Assembly: GCA_003990745.1 (NCBI GenBank)
Contig: RBNI01006299.1
Location: forward strand, 1-11,499
DNA: 11,499 nucleotides
Direction of reading: 5' to 3'
Source of the DNA: Jimgerdemannia flammicorona
Lineage: Eukaryota; Mucoromycota; Endogonomycetes; Endogonales; Endogonaceae
The translations under genes were made by a program, and so were the position numbers. Positions 1 through 6,634 of the stretch are shown one piece after another; position 1 is the first letter of the stretch; each line of letters begins with the position of its first letter. The notes beneath the pieces were generated by a model that was not told where the DNA came from, made no database searches, and worked only from the letters and a program-made list of their open reading frames with translations.

Positions 1-228
1 ATGTCTGGTAGAACTCCTTTGTGGACATTGATAGAGACTCATACCTTTCTCCCTCTGGTTGATCTGCATCTTCTGGGCATTGAGGTCAATGATGGCTCTG
101 GCCTTGTGAAGCCATTGGTTGCCAATGAGGATGTCATAGTTAGTGGTGCTTGTAACAATCACATCTACTGGAATGGTGGCTCCTCCTATCTTAATGGGGA
201 CTTCTTGGATTTTGCCAAGGGGGGTAGC
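1..228 (-). pseudogene. Retropepsin C-terminal part of element B, downstream of an in-frame stop
   Basis: This is the direct in-frame continuation of the Gag-protease ORF beyond the TGA at 229-231. It stays open for 76 codons to the window edge. It reads as the second half of a Ty3/Gypsy aspartic protease: a beta-rich segment (KIGGATIPVDVIV), then the hydrophobic-hydrophobic-Gly signature YDILIGNQWL typical of the retropepsin C-terminal half. The frame does not change across the stop, so one base substitution separates it from the upstream ORF. Reverse transcriptase, RNase H and integrase would be expected further left, outside the window. Without this half the protease could not form its substrate pocket. 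Confidence 0.75.
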
Positions 229-1767
229 TCATGTACCATCTGCTGTAACATAGACCATCTTGGTAGACTCTTCAATATCCCAACCTAGGCAGTCAATTGC
301 CTTCTTGCTCATGAGGCATCCTCCAGCACCAGTATCAATGATGGCATCAAAGATATAGTCTTCGATCTGGCAGGGAGTATAGGCTGATGTCTTGCGCTGG
401 TCTTCAGATTCTTCATCTGAGTTCTTGGATTCTTCCTGTACATTGTGAGCTTCTACAATCTTGTACTCTTGATTCTTGGCAGTAGTTGCAAGTCCTACTC
501 TCAACTGCTGTCTGAAGGCAGGGACTTCAGCTAGCTGTCCAAAGGTAGCATTGACCTTCTGTTCCTTGAGGTTCTTGTAGATGTCATACTGGTGGATCTT
601 GGTCTTGTGCAGCTTCTGTTTCTTCTTGCTTTCACTTTCTCCTGAGACTAGAGTAGTGTCTTCAATAATTTGGCAGGCAGCTTCATCTAACTCCATGTCT
701 TGATCAATCTCCTCAGGTTGAGTCTTGCTTTGAATAGTGACAGCTGGGGTCTTCTTTGGTCTTCCAACTGGCTTGCTGTTGCTCTTTTTGTCATAGGGCT
801 TGGACCAGGTTCTGGTACCTTCAGTAGCAGGGTAGAATTCAAGCTCCTCATAGTATTCTTCATCATCAGTATCACCAATCTCCTTGATGACTACTGCATT
901 GATTTGTTCTCTGGTTCTGCTAGCATTGCTTGGTTGGGCTTTGCGTCTCATTTCAGTCATGCAATTCTTTGCATAATGGCCTTCTTCTCTACATCTGAAG
1001 CATGTGATGTTATTGTATTCTTCTGTAGCAGCTGCAAATCTCTGCACTGGTCTCCTGTTGGTGCTTTGGACTTCTCTAACAACATCACTAAGGTGTGCAG
1101 TTATCTTGGCAAACTGCTTGGCGAGTTCTTCCACTGGGTCAGCTTTGGCTGTCTTGGGGATAGGTGGGGTTGGTTGTCTGTTTATGACTGTGGCAGGTAA
1201 GATACTAGTTGGCTTTAATGGCTCCATCTTGATGCCAGTTATTTTCTCCATTGAGTGTTCAGCAGGGTGTCTGACAGTCCAATATCTCTGTGCAAAGACC
1301 ACTTTCTGATCAAGGGTCAGTGCAGCTGGGGTAGACCAGATTGCTAGGGCAATTTCAGGGTGAACTCCTTTAAAGAAGGTTGAATCCGCTATTTGTTCCT
1401 TAAGGTGGTCATCATAGCCAGCCAAGACAATCTGGTGGCAGATTTGGGTATAGAATGAGTTAGGATCTTCACTAAGTCCCTGGCAGATAGTATTGAGTTG
1501 ATCCTTGAGAGCTTGCTTGATCTCTTCAGTATAATATATTGTTCTGAGGAAGACCTTCATATTGGAAAGTTTGACTGCATCAGCACCAGCAATGGTGGCT
1601 ACATTGAACTTGTCTCTGGCAGGTCCTCTGAGGCTGACTGGTAGAAGAGCCAATTGAGCATCCACACCAAGGACTCGTATAGTGGCGAATTGTTCAAAGT
1701 CTTCAATGAAGGTCAGGATTGACTCTTCAGTAGTATATCCATAGAATGTGGGGGGATGCATTTCCAT
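229..1767 (-). CDS. Gag polyprotein with start of aspartic protease, element B (Ty3/Gypsy-like)
   Basis: This 512-residue ORF encodes the particle-forming Gag of an LTR retrotransposon, fused in frame to a protease. Residues 1-190 are the helical capsid-like part. Residues 256-269 form an intact CX2CX4HX4C zinc knuckle (Cys256, Cys259, His264, Cys269) for RNA binding. Residues 275-470 are a charged linker rich in Glu, Asp and Lys. Residues 471-512 hold the retropepsin active site IIDTGAGG, with Asp478 catalytic. The start is the first ATG after an upstream in-frame TAA; its context is AAGATGG (A at -3, G at +4), and a second ATG lies two codons on. The ORF stops at a TGA inside the protease, although the frame continues as protease afterwards. 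There is no dUTPase between knuckle and protease, unlike element A. Family membership is clear; the clade is not. Confidence 0.88.
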   Translation of the reverse strand: MEMHPPTFYGYTTEESILTFIEDFEQFATIRVLGVDAQLALLPVSLRGPARDKFNVATIAGADAVKLSNMKVFLRTIYYTEEIKQALKDQLNTICQGLSEDPNSFYTQICHQIVLAGYDDHLKEQIADSTFFKGVHPEIALAIWSTPAALTLDQKVVFAQRYWTVRHPAEHSMEKITGIKMEPLKPTSILPATVINRQPTPPIPKTAKADPVEELAKQFAKITAHLSDVVREVQSTNRRPVQRFAAATEEYNNITCFRCREEGHYAKNCMTEMRRKAQPSNASRTREQINAVVIKEIGDTDDEEYYEELEFYPATEGTRTWSKPYDKKSNSKPVGRPKKTPAVTIQSKTQPEEIDQDMELDEAACQIIEDTTLVSGESESKKKQKLHKTKIHQYDIYKNLKEQKVNATFGQLAEVPAFRQQLRVGLATTAKNQEYKIVEAHNVQEESKNSDEESEDQRKTSAYTPCQIEDYIFDAIIDTGAGGCLMSKKAIDCLGWDIEESTKMVYVTADGT

Positions 1768-1886
1768 CTTATCTTAAATTCTTGCAGGGATGACTCTTGT
1801 AGTCAGGGTAGTTGTTGTGGAGTTGTTCGTTTTTCAGCTTGAAAGTGAGGGATTCGTCTTGAATCACCAGCCAATGGGCACTAAGT
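1768..1886 (-). other. 5' leader of element B between LTR and Gag
   Basis: About 120 bp separate the inferred LTR end from the Gag ATG. No tRNA match beginning with TGG lies exactly at the LTR edge. Two TGG-starting stretches occur 13-25 bp inside it, on the - strand (TGGCTGGTG and TGGTGATTC, about 1862-1875), and either could be the primer-binding site. A self-priming mechanism, as in Tf1, is another possibility. The leader has an in-frame stop just before Gag. Confidence 0.4.
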
Positions 1887-2067
1887 TGTCACATAGTGGT
1901 CACTGAGTCCTTCAAATATGCCAGATTCTCTTCAAGGTATATCTCTTAGACTAACTCAAGTTTGTTATAAGCAAGTTCTTATTGGAGTGCCTTCTCAAGG
2001 TCTTATAGTCCTCTTGTTATCTCTTAGATTTCTTGCAAGGAAGTGTGTGTAGGTGAACTTGACTGAC

Positions 2068-2073
2068 TTTATT
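2068..2073 (-). terminator. AATAAA polyadenylation signal in LTR of element B
   Basis: AATAAA on the - strand lies 20-27 bp downstream of a TATAAATA box, inside TGAAATAAAGT. The same TATA-to-AATAAA module recurs at 5258-5226, which supports a conserved LTR promoter and polyadenylation block. It could also end LORF transcripts. Confidence 0.6.
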
Positions 2074-2092
2074 TCAGAGAAAATAAGAGAGG

Positions 2093-2100
2093 TATTTATA
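2093..2100 (-). promoter_or_regulatory. TATA box of element B LTR promoter
   Basis: TTGTATAAATACC on the - strand is a canonical TATA box about 325 bp upstream of the Gag ATG. The flanking sequence is similar to the second LTR copy at 5258-5251. Transcription would start just downstream and produce the genomic RNA. Confidence 0.65.
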
Positions 2101-2175
2101 CAAAATATAATTCAATGGTTGCTAAGATATAAAGCTAAATATAAATTGCAATAACTAAAACTACCAAGTTCTAGG

Positions 2176-2302
2176 GCTGGCATTATTTGGTATCACATCA
2201 AAATGCCAGTGCTGGAACAATTTTGTATTACCTCAGAATACCGGTGCTGGCATTATCTGGTGTTACATGAGAATACCAGTGCTGGCATTATCCAGTGTAA
2301 TA
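2176..2302. repeat. 35-bp tandem repeat, 3.6 copies, in LTR U3
   Basis: Units run 2176-2210, 2211-2245, 2246-2280 and a partial 2281-2302, each starting GCTGG and ending CC(A/G)GT. Units 1, 3 and 4 share GCTGGCATTAT; unit 2 differs most. Each unit junction reads CCAGTGCTGG or CCGGTGCTGG, a short inverted repeat. The array lies 76 bp upstream of the TATA box, between the LORF stop and the LTR promoter, where U3 enhancers sit. Confidence 0.85.
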
Positions 2303-2340
2303 AAAAACTTAGAGCAGAAAGTTCAGGACCATGGGGGCTT

Positions 2341-2360
2341 CATCATCATCATCATCATCA
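2341..2360. repeat. (CAT)n microsatellite encoding the LORF poly-Asp tract
   Basis: Six CAT units plus a partial unit. On the - strand they encode the Asp run near the LORF C-terminus. This is a slippage-prone tract, and the second LORF copy has no Asp run at this position. Confidence 0.8.
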
Positions 2361-2428
2361 CTGAAGGAGATGAGATCCGCAAATTTGTCATATAGGTCAT
2401 GTGTTTCATGTACCTCGATGTCGCACGG

Positions 2429-2455
2429 GATGACGTCATCGCTGATGACGTCATC
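2429..2455. promoter_or_regulatory. Twin TGACGTCA (CRE/ATF-type) palindromes
   Basis: Two perfect copies of the 12-bp palindrome GATGACGTCATC lie at 2429-2440 and 2444-2455, 15 bp apart. The TGACGTCA core is the consensus site of CREB/ATF-type bZIP factors, which include fungal Atf1 and Sko1. They lie in LORF codons (translated DDVISDDVI) and in LTR U3, about 330-360 bp upstream of the TATA box at 2100. The site match is direct; binding is inferred. Confidence 0.5.
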
Positions 2456-3212
2456 ACATTTGGCTGTGGTGGGAAAATCGGAAACAAGGTCTGGAGCTCT
2501 CCAGTCTATGAGGTTCTCTTCCACAAAATAAAGAACAAATGTGGGGTTTTGGGGAGATCTAACCCGGATGCTTGGGCCTTGGAATACTGAGATCAATCCT
2601 TGCAGGAATTGGTCTAGATTGTCCTAGAAGATGGAGTGCCAGAAGTCTTCTACTTCTTCACTGTTGAGGGTAATAGTGGACTGGGCTTCTGTAGCCACCC
2701 TGGCTTCTAGTATATTGATACAGCGGGATGACAGGTCTCTGAAATCTGAGACTCTAACATACTCCAAGTTGGGGATCGACCATGGTGCATGCCTTAAGAT
2801 CTGATGGATCTTCTTAGCTGTCCTCGTTTCGCGTATATCCATGGGAGTGGCATCTTGTAGCTCTTGGGTGCTGGCCTGTGGGAACTCCCGGCAGAGGAGG
2901 TTTCCTATTTCATACTCCTGCCACATTTGGAGGCATTCAGTAGCAATGGTGATCCTTGTTTCCATTTCACGGCAGTAGAGGATAAAGTGATAGGGGTCTG
3001 CAGTACCCAGATTGACACTAGGAGTCCTTCTTGAGCAGGTCCTCATGGCTCTTCTGATGTCTTAGAACATCCTTTCCTCAACTGAGATACCTTGGTGGTT
3101 CCTTGACCTTGAGGTTTGGTGGGCAGCAGGCATTTTGTTTGTAGTAAGTCTTTGAGCTATTTTGGGATTGGTGGTTCTTGTTGGTTGCTGCTACTGCAGT
3201 TCCTTGATCCTT

Positions 3213-3220
3213 CTTTTATA
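3213..3220 (-). promoter_or_regulatory. TATA-like box upstream of LORF copy 1
   Basis: TATAAAAG on the - strand ends 80 bp before the LORF ATG at 3133. A comparable TATAAATA lies 65-72 bp before the start of the second copy. Their shared spacing suggests LORF has its own promoter, separate from the LTR promoter at 2100. Confidence 0.45.
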
Positions 3221-3375
3221 TTCTTCAGGATGCTTGTGCTGTGGTCACAATGACTCACAGTTGGTCATCATTGCTCATCTTGTATGCCGTATAATCTTCT
3301 TGTGCTCCGATCTGATAGCTTGCAAGAAAAGGCTATCTCCTGTGCTAATGTCATCATTCTGGGATCACCGTTACA

Positions 3376-3559
3376 ATGGGCAGTTACCCTGTTCAAGTAT
3401 TATCTTATTGAAAAAAGGTTCACTCTAATTATAGACTATATAGCTCTCAAATAGCTATTCAACTACAAAAAATCTTCTAGAATCCTAGTATACTAAATCC
3501 TTATTCTTTAAAATTACAAAATCACTATTATTCATAAAGTAGAGAAAGCTTACAACAAT
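3376..3559. other. AT-rich spacer between element B LTR and element C
   Basis: This is presumably the flank into which element B inserted. It is AT-rich, with no coding frame or repeat I can support. GCCCATTG spans its edge with the LTR start and recurs just past the LTR 3' end, at about 1871-1878. Confidence 0.4.
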
Positions 3560-3939
3560 GTTGATATACTTTTCTGTCAGCCCCAATGAATCAGAAGAAG
3601 GGTATCCTGAGGAACTATACTCTAAAAGAAGCTCCTCAGACTATCAAGGTACAAGAAGATCTCATCTGAAGAGAATATCAGAAAGCCCACTAAGGATAGG
3701 TGAATATAAAAGAAAAGCTACAAACAATATACCAACATTGGCTCAATCTTAGAACTCAAGTCTAAAACATACTTAAGAAATACAATATTTGCCAGAAGTA
3801 CCAAGGAAGGAAGAACCATCAAGCACTACTACAACCATTTATACTACCAGACAACATCCTTCAGAGATAGAGAGTAGATGTAATTAGATCTCTATCAGTT
3901 ATACTAAGAAGAAATAAGTATATTCTTATATTTATGAAA
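3560..3939 (+). pseudogene. Integrase N-terminal and early core fragment, element C
   Basis: In the frame holding 3790, the + strand reads as a Ty3/Gypsy integrase. A zinc-binding region ends in NICQKYQGRKNH, followed by the linker to the core (LLQPFILPDNI) and the first catalytic-strand region VDVI near 3850. The HHCC finger is damaged: the first Cys position is Tyr (AAATAC), a G->A change. Several TAA and TAG codons interrupt it. The segment upstream of about 3680 is only weakly alignable and appears shifted. The fragment ends exactly at the target-site duplication of the MITE and resumes after it. It runs opposite to elements A and B and belongs to a different lineage. Confidence 0.65.
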
Positions 3940-3947
3940 CATCTGAC
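3940..3947. repeat. Left target-site duplication of the MITE (CATCTGAC)
   Basis: This 8-bp direct repeat flanks the foldback element; the right copy at 4357-4364 is TATCTGAC. The single difference is CpA->TpA. An 8-bp duplication is typical of hAT transposition. Confidence 0.85.
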
Positions 3948-4356
3948 TAGTGCTCTCAACAAATTAAATTGAATTGAATTGGACCCAAATTCGATTCGAT
4001 TCGAAAACTTCCAATCGAATTGAGACCCAATTTGATTCGAATCAATTCGAATTGAGGTCTAATTCGATTTGAGGTCCGATTCAAACTCTATTTTTAGAAA
4101 TTAAATAACTCGACGAATACACATCCAAATTTAATAGTCTTTAGCTTGTTAGATTCCTATTATATAGGGGAATCTAACAAGCTAAAGATCATTGAATTTA
4201 GATATGTATTCGTCGAGTTATTACATTTCTAAAAATAGATTTTGAATCAGACCCTCAATTTGATTTGAATTTGATTGAAAAATCCCTTGGGGATTCGATT
4301 TGAATGACCCTCAATTCGATTCGATTTGAATTGATTCAATTCGTTTGGGAGCACTA
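3948..4356. mobile_element. 409-bp hAT-like foldback MITE
   Basis: The element starts TAGTGCTC and ends GAGCACTA, so its terminal 8 bp are perfect inverted repeats. They fit the hAT terminal pattern (T/C)A(A/G)NG. Nearly the whole element folds back: the inner arms 4141-4157 and 4169-4185 are a perfect 17-bp inverted repeat around an 11-base loop. Sequences carrying CTCGACGAATAC and its complement mirror each other further out. Both outer arms are packed with ATTCGA-type motifs, as expected of subterminal transposase sites. It has no transposase and would be non-autonomous. It interrupts an integrase frame. Insert plus one duplication is 417 bp, a multiple of three. Confidence 0.88.
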
Positions 4357-4364
4357 TATCTGAC
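4357..4364. repeat. Right target-site duplication of the MITE (TATCTGAC)
   Basis: It matches the left copy at 3940-3947 at 7 of 8 positions. Removing the element and one copy gives a continuous integrase frame from His-Leu-Thr into Lys-Trp, a standard position in the Ty3/Gypsy integrase core. Confidence 0.85.
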
Positions 4365-4800
4365 CAAGTGGTCTGAGGCTTTCCCAATGGAAATTACAGA
4401 TGCCTTAACTATTGTATAGGTCTCCTCTATGGACTTACACTTAGATATAGACTTCCAGAAGAACTCATCTCTAACTGAGGCACAGAATTCATCAATAATA
4501 TAATCATAAGTTATACTCAAATTCACAAGATCTACCTCAAACAGACTATATCATACTATCTCTAGACCAATAACATGACAGAAAGAATGAATCAGACTAT
4601 CAAGAAAGAACTTGCCCAAGTCAATCCTACCAACTGGGACCTCTGCTTATCTGAGATCTTATGGGAAATTTAGAACACTCCTGCTGCCTCCACTAAACCA
4701 AAGTCATTTGAAATGATGTTTACTAAGAAAACCAGAACTGTTGATCATGAGAATCTCAGAGACCTCCTCAAGAAGATAAAATAGTTATATAATCAGATCT
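4365..4800 (+). pseudogene. Integrase core and C-terminal fragment, element C
   Basis: This resumes the integrase where the MITE broke it: KWSEAFPME is the usual segment after the first catalytic Asp. The frame shifts once between about 4425 and 4457. It continues with LIS-N-stop-GTEF, where the second catalytic Asp has become Asn and the next Arg codon a TGA. Then come NMTERMNQTIKKELA, with the presumed catalytic Glu, and WDLCLSEILWEI. Stops at TAG and TAA codons fit C->T decay. Recognisable similarity ends near 4800. No chromodomain or LTR of this element can be identified. Confidence 0.7.
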
Positions 4801-5059
4801 AATGTAATAACTCTCACTTCTACCTCTCTCTGATCCTTTGGATACTTAGGGAAGTAAGACTATTACTTAGGGACTTAGTACACAAAATATACCAAGAAGC
4901 CTTCAGTTTGAGGAAATACTTACTTGTAAGTAGTTATAGAGTAGTATCTTATCTTTCAAAGGTCTTTCTCTAGTTTGTCCTATCTTGTAAGAGTTTTATT
5001 CTTTGCTGTGCACAGACTGAATTCACCTTAGAATTCAGGTTCAATTGGGGTTTACTTAA
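4801..5059. other. Unassigned stretch between element C and element A LTR
   Basis: About 260 bp without a supportable gene. It may hold the decayed 3' end of element C pol and the leader side of the element A LTR. A short match to the sequence past the element B LTR end (CAAT..GGG...TAAGT) occurs near 5041-5060, which places the LTR edge near there. Confidence 0.35.
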
Positions 5060-5225
5060 GTCTTTGGAGATTTGTATACCAGTCTCAGTTCTGGTAGAAG
5101 TTAGCTAGGCTTCTGGAGTTTAGTCAGAAATACTAAAGTCACTTAGGTGTTATTACTAAGACTCAGAGAAATATATATATGTGGGGGAGACTTGATTCTT
5201 ATATTAAGGACTGAACTAAAACTAC

Positions 5226-5231
5226 TTTATT
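5226..5231 (-). terminator. AATAAA signal in the second LTR
   Basis: This AATAAA on the - strand lies within TGAAATAAAGT, 20-27 bp after a TATA box. It matches the arrangement at 2073-2068 almost base for base. Confidence 0.55.
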
Positions 5232-5250
5232 TCAGATGGAAACTGGGGGA

Positions 5251-5258
5251 TATTTATA
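5251..5258 (-). promoter_or_regulatory. TATA box in the second LTR
   Basis: TTGTATAAATA on the - strand is identical over 11 bases to the corresponding site in the element B LTR, within otherwise diverged sequence. Confidence 0.55.
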
Positions 5259-5577
5259 CAAGTTGGTCTGTGATTTTCTGACTAAGTATGAGTGACTAAT
5301 TTGGTAACTATAATGAGGTTTGTGATTGTGACCTTTGTCAGATGGTTTTTGGCAAAAACAACTTTGTGATTAGGACCTCAATTACTAGGCAATGATCAGC
5401 TGCTGTAGCAACAGTTACTATGGCACCAATTGTCAAAGATAAGCTAGATATCATTTTTTATATCATTTCATATTATTTATCTGTTTATCATTCATAATAT
5501 TATATGTCATACTTGATCATATGATGATGTCATTGCTAATCAGGTCATGTGATTGCTCATCTCATTCATTCATTCTA

Positions 5578-6420
5578 TTATATCCTTTCTCTCTTAGAAA
5601 TCAATATCCTTGTTGATTCAGAAATTGAGAACCAGGAGAGAGAAAGGTGGAGAGTCTTCCTCAATATTGTTGCCTTCTTCTTCAGTATAGGGGGGGCAGT
5701 TGCTGATAGCTCAATGTCCAGGATGGAGAAGTCAATGAGGTCTACAAATGGTTCTTATATTGGTATAGACATTGGTGTAGGAGTTCTCCATCTAATGCAG
5801 TTGGGACCATTTAAGTAGGGTTCTTGATCCTCATACCTAGGGATATCTATTCAGATGGGCAGTCTCTCAAAGAGATCAGAGAGGCCTTGGAGCTATTGGT
5901 CTGAGTTGTCATTCAGAAGGAGGCTTCAGTGGGGTTTGTAGTTAGTGGACTTGAGAGTAATCCAGAAGTTTGCTTCTTGGGCTATTTTGATCTCTAGCTC
6001 ATCAACCTCAGAGAAGAAGAGGTTCTGGAAATTCTTTAGTTAGACATAGTTGAGATTGGGGATTGCAAAGAGTGCATGGTGTATGATTTGATAGATCTTC
6101 TTGGCAAGTCTTTGCTTATATCTATCTAGGTGGATCCAGTCTGAAATCTGATCAGTGGATAGGTCCTTTATCCATTAGAGGAGTTGATGGCCAATTTCAT
6201 ATTCATGCCAAATCTCTAGGCAGCTAGTAGCAAGGTAGGCCCTTTTAATGAGTTTGCAGTAGTTAAGGACATACTGTCCTAGGTCCTGGTTGGAGAGGTT
6301 AAGGGTCTCAGAGCAGTGGTTCCTTCCTTGAATAGCAATCTGGATATGTCTAAAGAGGCACTCAACCTGACTTGGGAGGGGCTGGCTATAGTGGGCAGTT
6401 TGGCAGCAGATAGTAGGTAT
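5578..6420 (-). pseudogene. LORF copy 2: decayed homologue of the LTR-encoded ORF
   Basis: One frame runs from 6420 to a TAA at 5580-5578 (280 codons) with six internal stops and no indel that I can detect. It aligns along most of its length with LORF copy 1: WHEYEIG against WQEYEIG, AKKIYQII against AKKIHQIL, IPNLNYV against IPNLEYV, RWRTP against DWRAP, and near the C-terminus FVDLIDFS against FADLISFS. The start codon is ATA where copy 1 has ATG, a TpG->TpA change. The identical gap-free core spacing and conserved C-terminal motif argue for a real protein rather than chance. The function is unknown, with no recognisable domain. It lies downstream of element A pol and upstream of the LTR promoter at 5258. 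Confidence 0.6.
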
Positions 6421-6484
6421 TCTTGTCTTATCTTTTCTTTGTAAGGAGAGGGGAATAAGAATTGTGAGATATTCTTGCCTTAGG

Positions 6485-6492
6485 TATTTATA
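6485..6492 (-). promoter_or_regulatory. TATA-like box upstream of LORF copy 2
   Basis: AAGTATAAATACC on the - strand lies 65 bp upstream of the LORF start position at 6420. It parallels the box at 3220-3213 before copy 1. Confidence 0.45.
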
Positions 6493-6634
6493 CTTATTCC
6501 TCTATCTGGTGTAACCTTCTTTTGATCACATTTTCCAGCAGAGTATATAATCTGTTATTATAAGTAGAGCATGTGCTAGTCATGTGAGAAAATTCTGATT
6601 TCAAAGATATTATTACTTGTACTTGATAGTTACA

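Larger units (their letters stand above)
2309..3133 (-). pseudogene. LORF copy 1: unknown protein of about 274 codons inside LTR of element B
   Basis: I do not recognise this family. Reading from an ATG at 3133 gives one continuous frame of 274 codons ending at 2309, interrupted only by TAA at 3064-3062 and TAG at 2626-2624. Both are one C->T change from Gln codons. Residues 71-77 are WQEYEIG, residues 106-126 include AKKIHQIL and IPNLEYV, and the C-terminus carries FADLISFS followed by six Asp. No signal peptide or membrane segment is evident. The same motifs, in the same order, occur in the copy at 5578-6420. A TATAAAAG box lies 80-87 bp upstream of the start. It sits wholly within the inferred LTR, ahead of the LTR promoter and in the same orientation as Gag. 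An env-position ORF of a tandem element is the main alternative. Confidence 0.6.
1887..3375 (-). mobile_element. Long LTR of element B (5' LTR, about 1.49 kb, boundaries inferred)
   Basis: On the - strand the region opens with TGTAACGG at 3375 and closes with TGTGACA at 1887, giving nearly matched inverted ends (TGTAAC / GTGACA). In order it holds a TATA-like box (3220), the LORF reading frame (3133-2309), four units of a 35-bp repeat (2302-2176), a TATAAATA box (2100-2093), an AATAAA signal (2073-2068) and about 180 bp of U5-like sequence. Gag follows 120 bp later, so this is 5' LTR position. The 3' LTR lies outside the window, so the ends cannot be proved here. The layout and length match the region at about 5060-6634. 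Confidence 0.6.
5060..6634 (-). mobile_element. Long LTR-like region at the 3' end of element A (left edge approximate)
   Basis: It has the same layout as the element B LTR on the - strand: TGTAAC at 6634, a TATA-like box at 6492, LORF at 6420-5578, then TATAAATA at 5258 and AATAAA at 5231. Its length would be about 1.57 kb, against 1.49 kb for element B. It follows the element A pol stop by about 430 bp, so it is in 3' LTR position. Mutational load matches element A, supporting co-insertion. The left edge is uncertain by some tens of bases because the terminal motif has decayed. A solo LTR from another family next to element A cannot be excluded. Confidence 0.5.

Noticed and set aside
700..1200. 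166-codon + strand ORF
   Set aside because: It is antisense to the well-supported Gag frame, with no motif of its own. Hydrophobic, Ser-rich composition is expected from reading the complement.
3558..3752. 64-codon + strand ORF taken as an independent gene
   Set aside because: It ends just before the integrase zinc-finger region and looks like a shifted frame of decayed element C pol; it has no motif of its own.
3960..4340. Reading the ATTCGA-rich stretch as a CRISPR-like array or satellite
   Set aside because: The repeats are short, irregular and mirrored around a central loop, as in a foldback transposon, without regular spacers.
4311..4526. 71-codon - strand ORF
   Set aside because: It spans the MITE end and antisense integrase sequence, so it is a chance frame.
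5421..5436. Candidate LTR end plus primer-binding site (TGACAATTGGTGCC on the - strand)
   Set aside because: It lies upstream of the TATA/AATAAA block of the second LTR, whereas in element B the LTR end is downstream of that block. No Gag follows it.
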